DNA from: Pelagophyceae sp. CCMP2097
Lineage: Eukaryota; Sar; Pelagophyceae
Direction: 5' to 3'
DNA length: 64,000 bases
Assembly: GCA_026770575.1 (NCBI GenBank)
Contig: MU657182.1
Location: 359,442 to 423,441, forward strand
Position 1 is the stretch's first letter, and every line of letters begins with the position of its first letter. Position numbers and translations under genes: made by a program. A model generated the notes under the pieces. It had not been told where the DNA came from. It saw only the letters and a program-made list of their open reading frames with translations, and did not search any database. This document shows positions 9,828-21,498 of this stretch, in pieces.

Positions 9828-11987
9828 ATGTTCGAAGCGGCGGCCAAGTTTGCGGGCGCGCGTCCCGGCTACGTCTTCACGACGCGCAAGGTGAGTCTTC
9901 CCTTTGACGGCTTTCAGACGGCTTCCCGAGACGGCTCTTGCGAGGCGCTTCGCGAGACGGCATCGACGCGGGGTGATCCGTCGAGGCAATCCGTCGACGC
10001 GCAATCCTTGGACGCAGGGCCAGACGGGCTACTACACGGACGGCCCGGAGGACGACGGCGGCGGCGACCGGAAGAAGCGAAAGGTCGAGCCGCACAACGA
10101 GGAAGACGAGTGCGTGCTTGCCGGGGCCTCGCATTGCGGTCGTGGCGCCGACACGCCTCGCCGTGCGGTCGCGGCGCCGAAGCCTCTTTTCGTAGGACGA
10201 TTGCTGCCATCTTGTCGAGAAACGAGGCCGTTGACGTCTCCGAGCTCACTCCCGCATCGCTGAAGCATTTAATGCTCTCGCTGGAGAAGAAGATTACGCG
10301 CAATTCGCAGCTCCGCGTGCGCTTCTCCTCGGAGCCGGCGAAGTTTGTCGATTCGGAGATAGAGCTGGACGAAGCTATCAAGGAAGTCGGCGTCGCGGCC
10401 GCCGCGCCAGAGCTCTACCCGGTCCTCGTCGACACGGGCGGCGTCGCCTCGTGCGTCGCCGCCGCGGGGGCCTGAGCCTGTACGAGGCTCTGTAGGATCG
10501 TGGGTCTGCTTGCGCACGAGAACGCGGACATCTCGGCATCCGCCTGCGGCCTGCTCTACGACCTCACCGACGCCGAGGCTTTGGCGGCGGTAGGAGACGA
10601 CGAAGTGGAGCGGTGCGCGGTGCAGCTCGTCGAAGCGGTGGCGGCGGAGCACGGCTTGGAACTCCTAGTACAAAATTTAAGCCGATTCGACGAGTTCGCA
10701 AAGGGCGCCACCGAGGCGGACTCGCAGGCGGTGCACCACACGCTGGGCATCTTCGAGCACGTGGCAGAAATCTGCGGGGCCACGGCGCCGCACATTGTCA
10801 ATGAATTGTGCGAGAAAACGGATCTCTTAAAGTTTTCTGTCGACCGCGCCAGATCAAAAGTCTTCGACGCCAACAAGCTTTATGCTTCCGAGCTGCTGAG
10901 CATCCTCGCCGCGTTTTCGCCCGCTTCCGCGGCGGCGCTGGCCAAGTGCCGCGCCGCCGACGGAGCCGACGGCGTCGACGCTCTACTCCAGGCCGCCGCG
11001 TATTATCGCAGACGGTCCCCACGCGGCGAGGACGAGGAGGAGTGCGTCGAGAATTTGTTTGATGCGCTGGCGGCGGCGCTGTCGCTGGCGCCGATGGCCA
11101 CTTTGCCGCTGTTTTTGGAGGCAGAAGGCGTCGAACTCATGTTGAGGTGCGCGCGCGAGGGCCGCGCAGCCGCCGCGTGCGCCATTCGAGTCCTCGACGC
11201 CGCCCTCGGCGTCGGCGCCGCGCCCGCGGGCGGCGACGCCGACGGTGCCGACGACGCGCCTGGGGACGCGGCCGCTTTACAGTCTTTGGCGGGCCTCGTG
11301 GGCCGCCGGCTCCTGGACAAAGGTGGCCTCAAGGTCATCTTCCCGGCTTTACTTGGCCGTGGCGCCGCAAGGCCGCCAAAGGGCGAGCAGCGCAGCGGGC
11401 GCACGCGCAAGCTGAAGCGCAAGAAGCGCGACGCGGCGGATCAGCGAGCGTGCGACGAGCACGTGCTGTCGATCGTGGCGCACGTCGCTGGCTACGCAGA
11501 GCGGCACGCTCGTCAGGACGACGCGAAAAGGCGCGTCGTCGCGAAATTCGTCGAGGATGGCCACGCAAAGCTTTTACGTCTCGTGGACGTCTACCAGCTC
11601 TACGCCGAGCGGACGTCACGCGCCGCCGCCACGCCGCTGAGGCGCGTCGAGGGCCTCTCCGCCGACGAGCAGCGCGCTCTGGAGCAGGGCACTCTGCTCG
11701 AGGCCGGCTTGCACGGCCTGCGGCTGGCCGCGCGACCGCTCGCCTTCGCCGCCGTGCACTCGCCCGCGTGCCGCGCGGCGCTCGTTGTCGCCCTCGCCCA
11801 GAGAGGCGCCACGTGCGCGCACGTCGCCCAGACGCTCGCCGACGAGGCGCACGACCTCGACGACGGCGCGCCCGGCGACGACGCGGCGCCGACGCGCGGC
11901 AACACGGCGCGCGACATGCTCAACGACTGGGCGTCCGCGCTCCTCGCCATCCCGGCCGCCGCGGACGCCGCGAACGCCGCCGCGTGA
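9828..11987 (+). CDS. CTNNBL1: Beta-catenin-like protein 1 (nuclear ARM-repeat protein)
   Basis: CTNNBL1 is a nuclear armadillo protein of the Prp19/CDC5L spliceosome-associated complex. Four exons (9828-9890, 10018-10109, 10196-10450, 10496-11987) join in phase to about 633 residues. After a short acidic and basic N-terminal stretch (DRKKRKVEPHNEEDE), the ARM core aligns by eye with animal CTNNBL1: LMLSLEKKITRNSQLRVRF, KFVDSEIELDEAIKEV, VGLLAHENADIS, VFDANKLYASELL, VENLFDALAAALSL and LKVIFPALLG. The long last exon has no introns. ATG 9828 was chosen because the upstream frame lacks another ATG. An inserted Gly/Ala/Asp-rich loop lies near residues 345-370. The 45-bp intron at 10451-10495 is among the shortest in the window. 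Confidence 0.9.
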
Positions 11988-13151
11988 GGCGCCGGACGCG
12001 CGGCACGCGGCGGCCGCGGTCGCCTCTGGCCTGGAGCTGAGCTCCGCCCGAGCCAGGCCGCTTTTAAATTGGGAGAAACGGGCGCGCCGAGCGCCCCGCG
12101 CCCGGAAGGACCCCGCGGCAAGGAAGCGTGCCCTCGAGGCAGACGCACGACGCCCGAGCCGCGCCGAAGCGTGCAATGTGTCCCAACCGGGGTTGTGTTC
12201 GGCGAGCTCTACAAGGGGTTACGGAGGTATCGTCAGCGTCTTCCGACAGGGACCTTACGTCCAGCGGCCTAACGGCCGGCACTGCTAGATGACTGTCACC
12301 ACCCGCCGCTTCTCTTCGCGCTCTCCCGTTTCTCTGCTCGCTGCGCTTCGCATGCCCTCCGCGCCGACTGTTTGATCGTTTAAAGTAAATATCGCCAGTG
12401 ACGCCGAGGACTTTCTGGCAATCGGAGTGTTCGTCGGTTGGAGTTTGGCTCTGTTGGGAGTGATAGAGGACGTCGCGCTGAGTCCCATGATGCCCGGTCC
12501 CCCAGACATTGTTTGTTAAAAACGCTCAAACTAAAAATCTGAACGTCTGTTTTGGCTCGTCTGAAGCGCCACTCGCGGCAATCGCAGAGGACCGGTCATA
12601 TACCACCCCAGTGCGTATGGACCCACCCCGTCACATAGCCAGAATTTCGATCCCTGCGGTCCTGCGATTGCCAGTCGGGCCCGAACCTTCGCAATACGGA
12701 GGCAAAATCAGTTCAAAATCAAGGTAAGGAGGCAAATAAAGATTTTATCAAGTCCAAAATATTGGGGGAAACGCTTGTTCACGCCCTTGCAAGGCGCCCT
12801 CCTCGAGGCTGATCATGTAGTGGACACCCCGGGGGGCAGGGAGGCCCATAGCGACCACGCCCACCCCCGCAGGCGGCCTCTGGGAGGCATAAACTTGCGC
12901 CCATTGAGATCGGCTTTATCGCTGATACCCCTTGTATTCTGATCATGCATGAAAGTCGACGTCGAATCCGGCCGCGGTTCCCTCTTGCCGCGCGCGCGCG
13001 AGGGACGCCGCTTCCAGTGCGCCGTCGCGGCGTCGAGCGGCGTGCCCGTGTCGACATTTCGGGCCGAAGTCGACGGCTGACGAGGCCGCGGGGGACTTAA
13101 GCTTGTGAAGTCTGGATCTTTTAGAAACCTTGACGCGGCCGTTTTTCTCGG
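11988..13151. other. Intergenic
   Basis: No gene supported. The part from about 12290 to 12780 is AT-richer than the coding regions. Open frames are short and resemble no family. The HECT gene starts on the right; its promoter is not obvious. Confidence 0.35.
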
Positions 13152-16100
13152 ATGCGCCGCAGCGCCGCGCGACGGTGGTGCCTCTGCCTGCTGGTGACGG
13201 CGGTGACGGCCGCACCGACCTCGAGCCCAACTGCCGCGCCGAGCGCGAGCCCGACGGCTGCGCCGACCTCGAGCCCGACAGCTGCGCCGAGCGCGAGCCC
13301 GACGGCCGCGCCGCCGCCGAGCCCGACTGCCGTGCCACCCATCCCGACGCAAGCTCCGACGCTGCGGCCGACGCTGCGGCCGACGCGCGAGCCGACGCGC
13401 GAGCCGACGCGCGAGCCGACGACCGTGCGTCACCGCGGTGGAGCGAGGTTCCTCGAGGGGGCCCCGCGACGAGGGGTCCCGTATAGAAACTCATTCTCGA
13501 GAGGAGGAGGATGTATGCAAACGGTTGCGAGGGGGCACTGTCATCCGAGTCTCACGGTTCCAGGGCGCCCCTTCGACGGCCGGGCCGACGGTCACGTCCG
13601 TGCCGACATCTTCTCCGACGGCACAGCCGTCCTCCGTACCGACGCGGCAGCCGACAGCGGCCCCGACTCAAAAGCCGACGGCGGCCCCGACTCCGAAGCC
13701 GACTCGGATGCCGATGACGCCGCTGCCGGTGAGCACGGACCGCACGCGCGGCGTCGCGCTCCCGATGGACCGTCGGACCGCAGGCGCCGGTGCCCTCCTC
13801 TGCGCTGCCGACCGCCTTGCCGAGCGCCCCGCCGACGGGTCAGTCCGTCGTCGTGTCGATGCGTCGTTGAGTCGCAAAGGCTTTCGGAAGAAAAAAAAGA
13901 GTAAGAAGAAACGACCACCGCAACGTAGCGGCACCGAGCCACGCTCCTCTTGCGCGGCTGACGCCGGTGCCGTCGCTCGCCCCGACGGCGGCGCCGAACC
14001 CGCGGCCGACGCGGCCGCCGACGCGGCCGCCGACGCCAGCGCCCACGGCCGCGCCGACGCCGGCGCCCACGGTCGCGCCGACGCGGCCGCCCACAGCCGC
14101 GCCGACGCCGGCGCCCACGGCCACGCCGACGCCGGCGCCGAGCCGCCCTCCGACGCGGCGGCCGACGTTTGCGCCGACGTTTGCGCCGACGTATACGCCG
14201 TCGCCGCGGCCGACGCGCGCGCCGTCGCCGCTGCCGACGTTGGCGCCGACGGCGGCCAAGACGGGCGGCCGTGGCGGTACGTTCAAAGGCGACGCGATTT
14301 ACCTCCTGGCCGGCGCGGGTGTCGTCGGCGTCGTCCTCGCGGGGTTATGCGTCTGTGTGGCATTGCGGTGCCGACGGAGCTACGGCGTCGCCCCAGCCGC
14401 GAAGACGCCGCCGCCGCCGATCGTTGCCGAGGAGCGCCGACCGCCGCCGAGGAGGGCCGCGCCGCTGTCCGTGGAGGACGTTGAACTCGAGGTGATCACG
14501 TACACGCGGCAACGGGCCGCGCGCGGCGGCGCGGGCAACGCCAACGATGACTCTGAGCTCTTCGGGGCGTGCGTACCGCACCATCCCGGGGCCGGCCTCT
14601 CCCGACGGGGGCTCGCGTGCATCCGAGAGCAACTCCTCCCGTCGGGCCAAGACGGACGGTCCCTCAAGAGCCTATGCGGTCCCTCGACGGCCCGACCGGA
14701 GCCTATACGGTCCCTCAAGGGCCCGACTGGGGCCTCTGCGATACGATGGTCCTCCCTGGGCTTGATTCCAAGGCGACGCGTGCGCAGGTGGGACTACGAC
14801 GGCTCGGGCGACGTTTTGGACGGCGCCGCGGGCCTGCAGTCCGCGGACGTGACGTCGTACGTGGCTCGGCGGCGCGGCCGATGCGTGACTTGGGCCGCGG
14901 ACTTCAGCGGGGGTGGCGTACGATGGCACGAGGCTGACCCGTTCGCTTTGGCGTTGGTGCGCAGGCTCACTCTGGGCGACGCCAAAGCGGGCGACGAGGT
15001 CCCGCCGGCGTCGGGTCTACGAGACGGCGAGGCGCTGGACGTGGGACCCGCGGTGCGAGGTTTTGAATTTTCGAACGATGGTGCGGTCGCGGAAGAGCTG
15101 AGAAAGGCTGTGGACAGCGCCGACCTGTGGCCCTTTGCCCAGCGCTTAGAAGCTGTTCGGTCGGCGCTGCAGCAGCTCAAGGTGCCCTACAGCGCCGGTC
15201 GAGTGGAACTCAAGGTGCGAAGGCACGACTGTTACGGCGGGGCTCTCAAAGCCTTTCGGCAGCTGCCGCGCCGGGCGTGGAGGATGGCGTGGTTCATCCA
15301 ATTCGAAGGCGAGGCGGGTTTGGATGCGGGTGGGCTTTCGCGCGAGTTTTGGCAGCTCGTTTTGCGGCAAGCGTTCCAAGAAAGCTCCAAACTTTTCGAG
15401 CCGTCTGAGGCCGGCAACCAGCTGACGTACGACTTTTACTCCGCTGCCGGCACGGACTCTGCGGCAGCGCGGGCCGCGAAGCTGGTGGAGTACAGGTTTG
15501 TGGGCCGCGTCCTCGCCAAAGTGGTCTTCGACAAGCACACTGTTTTGGAAGCGTCGCCGAACATTAAGATCCTCAAGGGCGTCGTCGGCGAGCCCATTGT
15601 GTTTGCCGATTTGCAACTCGTGGACGAGGAGCTGTACCACTCTTTAGCAAAGCTTCAGAAGATGGCTCGCGCCGACTTTGCCTCTTTGGCGTTGACCTTT
15701 GCCGTGACGCGCGTCGACCGCGGCACCGGAGAAGTGACGACGCACGAGCTGTGCGTTGGGGGCGCGGAGAAAGATGTGACCAAGGACAATTTGAATGCCT
15801 TTCTGGGGTTGAGGCTCAAGCACTCGGTGTTCGACTCTCACAAGCAAGGCCTCCTCGCTCTCCTCGCGGGATTCTACGAGGTCGTGCCGCCGGCGTGCAT
15901 GCTGTTGGTGACGGCGCGCGAGCTCGAATTAGTGTTGTGCGGCACTCCGGCTCTTGATGTGAGCGATTGGAAGGAGCATACGTTGCTCCGAGGCGACTTT
16001 GAAAATAAGCCAGCGCACCCCTGCGTTTCCGCCTTCTGGCGGTGCGTCGAGTCCTGGACGGACGAGCAGCGCGCGCGGCTGCTGCAGTGGGCCACGGGGT

Positions 16101-16454
16101 TCCAAGCCGGCGTCGTTTTGGCAACCGCGGAACACAGTCGGGGGATGACTCGCGAGCAGCAGCGCAGAGGCACCTTCTTAGGTCGAGCCGCTTGCCCGTG
16201 GGGGGGTTCAAGCACCTGCAGCAGCGCGACGGCGCCTCGAGGCTGTTCACGCTCACGTCTGTGCCCGGGTCGACGGCTTCGTACCCCAGAGCGCACACGT
16301 GCTTCAACCGAATAGACGTGCGTCCCTCGTCTGGGTGTCCCTTGCGATCCGACGATGTCCTTAGATCCCTCTGTACTCTCGGCCGCACGACGAGCTCCCG
16401 GCAGCGTTGCTCTTCGTCATCCAGAACTTTACGGGGGGCTTCTCTATGGACTGA
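13152..16454 (+). CDS. Membrane-anchored HECT-type E3 ubiquitin ligase with Pro/Thr-repeat ectodomain
   Basis: HECT ligases accept ubiquitin on a cysteine and pass it to substrates. Seven exons (13152-13424, 13564-13728, 13784-13838, 13929-14568, 14788-16098, 16182-16317, 16365-16454) keep phase and give about 889 residues. In order: a signal peptide (RRWCLCLLVTAVTA), about 260 residues of P-T-x-x-P-T repeats, one transmembrane helix near residue 287 (YLLAGAGVVGVVLAGLCVCV) with a basic stop-transfer end, a linker, then a complete HECT domain. HECT hallmarks include WFIQFEGEAGLDAGGLSREF, RVLAKVVFD, GSSRLPVGGFKHLQ and the catalytic Cys about 855 in AHTCFNRID. The predicted topology puts the repeats outside and HECT in the cytosol. 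The small third exon was chosen because it alone restores the repeat frame. Confidence 0.82.
14653..14735. repeat. Short tandem repeat in a HECT intron
   Basis: Inside the 219-bp intron (14569-14787), the unit AGCCTATRCGGTCCCTCRA with a following GGCCCGAC is repeated about two to three times in a row. Confidence 0.5.
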
Positions 16455-16659
16455 TGTCAACAGCCTCCGCTTTTTAATGTTGATTTTGAACTGTGGTCCC
16501 AGAGCGAGGCACGGATCTTGTGTAAAAGCATGGGGCACTTGTGTCGCGGCTCGCCGTGACGAATGAGGCACGAGGGCCTGTAAGGCTTGGTGACGCGGCG
16601 GCGGCGCCAAGAAGCCTCGTCGATCTTTTCGTCGACACAAAACTTTTAGTCTTCTTCTT

Positions 16660-16745
16660 CAAGTTCTAGGAATTCCTAGTTAGGAATCCTAGGCCCGGAA
16701 TTCCTAGGAATTCCTATGTAGGAATTCCTATGTAGGAATTCCTAC
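16660..16745. repeat. AATTCC palindrome cluster (copy 2)
   Basis: Consecutive units TAGGAATTCCTA, CTAGGAATTCCTA and TATGTAGGAATTCC occur head to tail, each self-complementary. The same core occurs near 3.2, 18.5, 39.1 and 41.0 kb. Confidence 0.65.
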
Positions 16746-18275
16746 TCCGATGAGACTGCAAAAAACATCAGGCGGGGCCGCCGCGGCTGGATCCACACAA
16801 TGGCTGTTTTCCCGCGCCGCTAATCAAGGCGCCACGGCTTGAGATGGGTCTTGCTGCGGCGGATCGGCCTTGGTCCGGCGCTTGGTGAAGCGACAGCGGG
16901 CCTCTGGGGGCCATGATGAGATTTCGGGTGAGCGTCGTCGTTATATAAAGTATTATCACCAAGGGAGGTATGGCTTACGCGACGCGTGTCGTGGAAGAGC
17001 AGGGTATCGCTTTTCAGAAAGGGCGCGACGGTCGACTTTAAAGCCGTTTTTTTGAGGTTTTCCGACTATAGTCGACCCAAGGAACGCGCTCGCGCAATCT
17101 CCGGTGAGATTCGCGACCTGTGGGAAAAGTTGGCAAAAACGGGTCAAAACGGCCTTTTGGGGTTACAGTGTCTCGCGCGCGGTCGCAATCGGCCGTCCAG
17201 CGTGGCAGGCGCTCGCAGGCACCTCCGAGGCCCCTCCTGCCAAAAAAGATATGGGGTCAGACGCTTTTGGACGACTGGGCACGCTCCCTGGTACCGAAAT
17301 GGAAATCGCCGCGGTTTGGCTCGTTGTCCCCGCCAATCCGAGGGGCTGCGCGGTGGACACATCGGCCATGACCCAAGGACGGACTCTGCGCCTTCAATCC
17401 ATCGCTGTAACGTGGGTTATGGGTGGCCCATCATCGTAACTGTCAGACCGCTACGTTGGATGGTCGCCGCGGCAATGCGCCTGTTCGCAAAAAAATTGTG
17501 TAATGTCCTTGGAAGGGTCGTTCCGCACACGATTGAACAGCGGGCTAGGGGAGCTTTGCCTCGGAGGTGTGGTGAAAATGCAGGATTTAGGCGATAACAT
17601 GGGTGGGTCGTCGCGCGACGAGCGGGGGCTCCTATGGACCCCAAAACAGTATCGCCGCGGTCTATAGGACCCATATACCTGCTGCAAACCACCTCGAGGT
17701 GGAAGCGTGCGCATACGACCCGTGGCACGGCTTAACCGCCCCGACTTCGGATTTACATAAACACACACCGAAACCGAAACCGAAAATATCTCAATAAATA
17801 TTTTTAATGCCCTCATCAATTCTTAAAAATCCCTTATTGAGAACACAACCGAATCCACAACTGGCCATTGTAGCAGCCTAAAAATAGGGTACCTCGCACG
17901 GTCGTCTCCCGGATAGGCTGGATAAAGACTGTCACGTGCCCGGGGTCGAATGAGCCGCCCGAAAGCCCGCAAGGCTGAATTATGGCGATTTGTTCGAGGA
18001 ATCGGCGCCAAGGAGCGCGAATCGCACGAAAAAAATGCGACCAATTGATTCCCCTCAACATTCTGCGCAGCGCAGTAGTACGTGTTGATGAGGTCGTCCA
18101 CGGCCGAAATCGCCGCGCTCGACACGTTGATCTGGTGGTTGGCGGGCCGCTGGTCGCCGTGGCCGTTTTCAAAAAGGTCGGCCACCCGATAGGTGGCGCT
18201 CGGGTAATGTTTTTTTTCTGGGCTTCGAGCCAGCCCGACTTGGGGGAGTGCGGGTTTTCTACTCTCGGAGTGTGT

Positions 18276-18438
18276 TCAAGTTTTGAGTTTTGAGTTTGGC
18301 GTTCTGCCGAGTTTTGAGTTTCAGCGCGGCCGCGACTCTAGAGTTTTGAGTTCAAAAAAGAGTTTTGAGTTTTGAGTTTTTACTAAAACGAGTTTTGAGT
18401 TTTGCTTGCTTAAAATCCACAAGTTTTGAGTTTTTACT
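18276..18438 (+). repeat. GAGTTTT-type tandem/interspersed repeat
   Basis: About ten copies of GAGTTTTGAGTTT or close variants occur within 160 bp, in blocks separated by unique sequence. The unit is not the TTTAGGG or TTAGGG telomere motif. The tract ends just before a perfect palindrome. Confidence 0.65.
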
Positions 18439-18459
18439 CGTCGATTTTGCCAACCATAC

Positions 18460-18515
18460 TACAATTGTAGGAATTCCTATCAGTATAAGAATTCCTAGGA
18501 ATTCCTACAATTGTA
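18460..18515. repeat. Perfect inverted repeat with 20-bp arms
   Basis: The left arm 18460-18479 (TACAATTGTAGGAATTCCTA) is exactly reverse-complementary to the right arm 18496-18515, with a 16-bp centre. The same arm sequence recurs at 39110-39130, marking this as a solo or deleted copy of that element's terminus. Confidence 0.75.
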
Positions 18516-18628
18516 TGTCACTTGACTTGGAAAGACTATCGACAGTTTATCGAAGGAACCCGGTTATTCCCCTTTGGGGCAGCCCCACCCAGTGTGGATC
18601 TTAAGCAAGCAACCCGCCGAGTCGGAAA

Positions 18629-21226
18629 ATGAGATACCTGGCGACCTGGGCGCTCTGCGCCGCGGCGGCGCCGGCGGAGGGCGCGGGCCTCCGCGTGGCC
18701 TTCAAGTCGCTGCGCGACGGCGACGTCGCGAAGACCGGCGTCGGGGATCTGAGGGGCAAAAAGATCGGGCGCCCCCACAGCGCTCCACAACGCCCAGGAC
18801 GGTGATCCAGAGTCGAGAGCAGCCGACGCTAGGTGATGCTGAGCCGGCAGCTCGACGTCGATTTGCGGCTGGACGCCGTGGACACGCCGGAGTGCATTTC
18901 CGAGGCCTGCGGCGTTTCGGCCGCGCTGCTCGTCGACGTCTTCCAAGGCCGCGTCGTCTCGTTCCCTCCAAACGCAACGACGTGCTTCTCCGTGCGCGCC
19001 GCCGCGCAAGACGTCTTCGAGCAATGCCGGCCGCTCCAGGAGACGGAGGTCGCGCCGGACATGGCCGTCACGGAGCTCGTCGACCGCCGCGTCCGTGCAG
19101 CCAAAGTCTGCGCATCGCCCGGCGCCGCTCGCGACTCGACGACGCTCCTGTAGTCGCGGCTCGCGCCCGGCTGGTACGAGTTGACCGCGTACATGAGGCC
19201 CAACGGGGACGGGCGGCGCGTCGCGGAAACGAGCATCCGTGTCCGAATCCAAACTTCCCCGCTGGCGCTCTCGAGCAGGCCGACCACGGTCTTATCGCTG
19301 TTTCTGGGCCACGACGCCAACGCGGCGCTCGTCGTCGACGGCGTCGTGGTGCTGGCCTTTGAATTCGAGCGGCTGTTTGAAGTGCGCTACTTTGCGCCGC
19401 CGTTAGACTGCGGGGCTGATTTCGAAGCCATGCTCTCAAAAGTCATGGCCGCCATGGCCGTCGACATCGGCACGCTGGACTACGTGGCCTACGTCCAGAA
19501 CGCCAACTCGAAGTGCGCGCGAGGCTTCTTTGGGCAAGTGCCCTTTGTCTTCGTCGACCATCACAGATCCCACGCGCTGCTGGGCCTCTACGACTCGCCG
19601 TTCCAGAACCCCGTCGTCATGTCCTTTGACGGCGGCGGCAACGACGGCGTCTGGCAAGTCTATTCCGCGCGGAAGAGCGGCGCGGTCGAGTTGATCCGGG
19701 AAGCGGGCTCGATCCCGTCTCACACTTTGGACCCAGTGGACCTCATCCGCTCCTACACTTGGAATTTCGGCGCCAACTACGCCAAGATCGGCGCCGTGCT
19801 CCCAGAAGTCGTCGGGTCGCTGAAAGACTTCAATTCGAGGTAAGGTCCTTTCGGACTGGAGGCCGGTCCTCAGGGACGGGCCGCCCTGTGATTTTTATTT
19901 TTATTTTTATTAGGTGCACAGAGGCTCTGGATTCTTTGGCGCCCATCCGCTGCGTCTTGGGCCTGGCGGGGAAGATCATGGGCTACGCCGCGCTCGGGAT
20001 GCCGAGGCAGGAATGGCTTCCAGATATGCGCCGGTTCCTGCGATCCGCAGAGGTGTTTATTCGCATCACGCCGCACGATGTGGTCTACGACCATGTCTTC
20101 CTTGGCAGAGACGATCCGAGCCAAGACTGGCAACGCGGCCTAGAGGCCCAAGACATCTGGCGCCTTTTCCCGTCGCTCGACGTTGGCACGACGAGGGAGC
20201 GCGATCTCGCGGCGACGCTGCAAAGGGCTTTCGAGTTGGAGGTCGTCCAAGCTCTGGGGGACGAGGCCAACGGCGTTTTAAAAGGCTTATACGACGGCGC
20301 ATACGACGGCATCGTACTCGTCGGCGGGTGCGCTTTAAACGTCCTCGCAAACTCGGAAATCGAGAAGCGGTTCGCGACGCGAGTCCACGTTCCTTCCTCA
20401 CCAAACGACGGCGGCCTTTCCGTCGGCGCCGCGTGGCACGTTTTACCGCCCTCAAGGCACCAACCACTGCAGTACGCCGGCCCGGAACTCTTCGACCGAG
20501 ACGACGTCGAAGCTTTACTGCAGCCCTGGGTGTTGAACGGGACTTTGAGCGTGCGAAAGGCGTCGATTGAAGAGCTCGCCCAGAGTCTCGCTTTGGAAGA
20601 CGGCTTGATCGGCATCGCGCGCGGCCGAGCAGAGTTCGGCCCGCGCGCCCTCGGCCACCGCTCGCTCTTGGCGTACCCGCGGACTTTGGAAAGCAAGGAC
20701 AGGCTGAATGTCGTCAAGTATAGAGAGTGGTGGCGGCCCGTCGCGCCAATCGTGCGTCTTCGTCTTCCGGCACAGATCTTGCACCGCCCTGCAATCAGGT
20801 GGCCCTCGAGGACGCGCTGCGCGTCTTTGAGACGTTGCCTCGGTCGCCGTACATGTCCTTCGCCGCGATACTCACCCCCGAAGCCGCAAAAGCGCTGCCC
20901 GCCATCGCGCACTACGACGGCACCGCCCGGCCGCAGGTCGTCTCGCGGTTGGATGACGCATGGGTCCATTCGCTGTTGATGGCCGTGCGCAAGATCACGG
21001 GCTGGGGCGTGAGTTCCCTTTGCAAAGGTTCCCTTTGCAAAGGTGTGTCGGACCCGCCACCTAGGTCCTCATCAACACGTCGTTCAACGTCCGCGGGAAA
21101 CCCATCCTGAACCGCGCGAGCGAGGCCATCGAATTGCTTTTAACCTCGCCGGGCATGACGGGCATTGTCGTAGAAGATCTCTTCATCGAACGAATCGACC
21201 GCACCGCAAACGTCCAACCACTGTAA
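18629..21226 (+). CDS. NodU/TobZ-family carbamoyltransferase with secretory leader
   Basis: This family transfers carbamoyl from carbamoyl phosphate to sugar or other hydroxyls through a carbamoyl-adenylate. Exons: 18629-about 18740, 18833-19090, 19154-19839, 19914-20751, 20799-21008 and 21065-21226; the first donor is uncertain (about 18719 or 18741). The product is about 750 residues. The start is signal-peptide-like (RYLATWALCAAAAPAEG). An extension of about 150 residues follows, with two Cys-containing stretches and PGWYELTAYM. The core shows LSLFLGHDANAALVVDG, FVDHHRSHAL, VMSFDGGGNDG, VLVGGCALNVLAN, RAEFGPRALGHRSLLAYPR, REWWRPVAPIV and VLINTSFNVRGKPIL, all family hallmarks. The carbamoylated substrate is unknown. 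It converges with CFAP69. Confidence 0.87.
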
Positions 21227-21498
21227 CACGTTGCAATCGCGCTGCTTCCCTCGGTGGTGCGAGCCGGCGAGCGCGGTTCGGTGGCTCCGACGGGCAGTTA
21301 ACACACACCCCATTTAATCCGTTCAACGGATCAGTTGTGGCAGAGAACGTCCCCGAGCAAGTGCGAACAAGCCACCACACACCAACGGGTCCTTAGTGCA
21401 CCCAGAGTCTGCCGCCCCAGAGTCTGCCGCCCCGATGCGCCGAGCTCGTGGGAAGTGGTGTTAGCCTCCCCCGAAGCATCATGCGGGTTGTTTCTGCC

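Larger units (their letters stand above)
16455..18628. other. Gene-poor, repeat-rich interval
   Basis: About 2.2 kb without a recognisable gene. It holds two AATTCC palindrome clusters (16660-16745 and 18460-18515) and a GAGTTTT-rich tract (18276-18438). The longest minus-strand frame (17823-18185, 120 codons) has ordinary amino-acid composition but no recognised family. Confidence 0.4.

Noticed and set aside
13840..14286. Minus-strand Gly/Val/Ala-repeat frame
   Set aside because: Antisense of the Pro/Thr repeats of the HECT ectodomain.
16986..17597. 203-codon plus-strand open frame
   Set aside because: No start context, splice support or recognisable family; overlapping frames of similar length occur on both strands.
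17823..18185. 120-codon minus-strand frame with balanced composition
   Set aside because: Looks more protein-like than most but no family or splice evidence; kept only as a remark in the interval entry.
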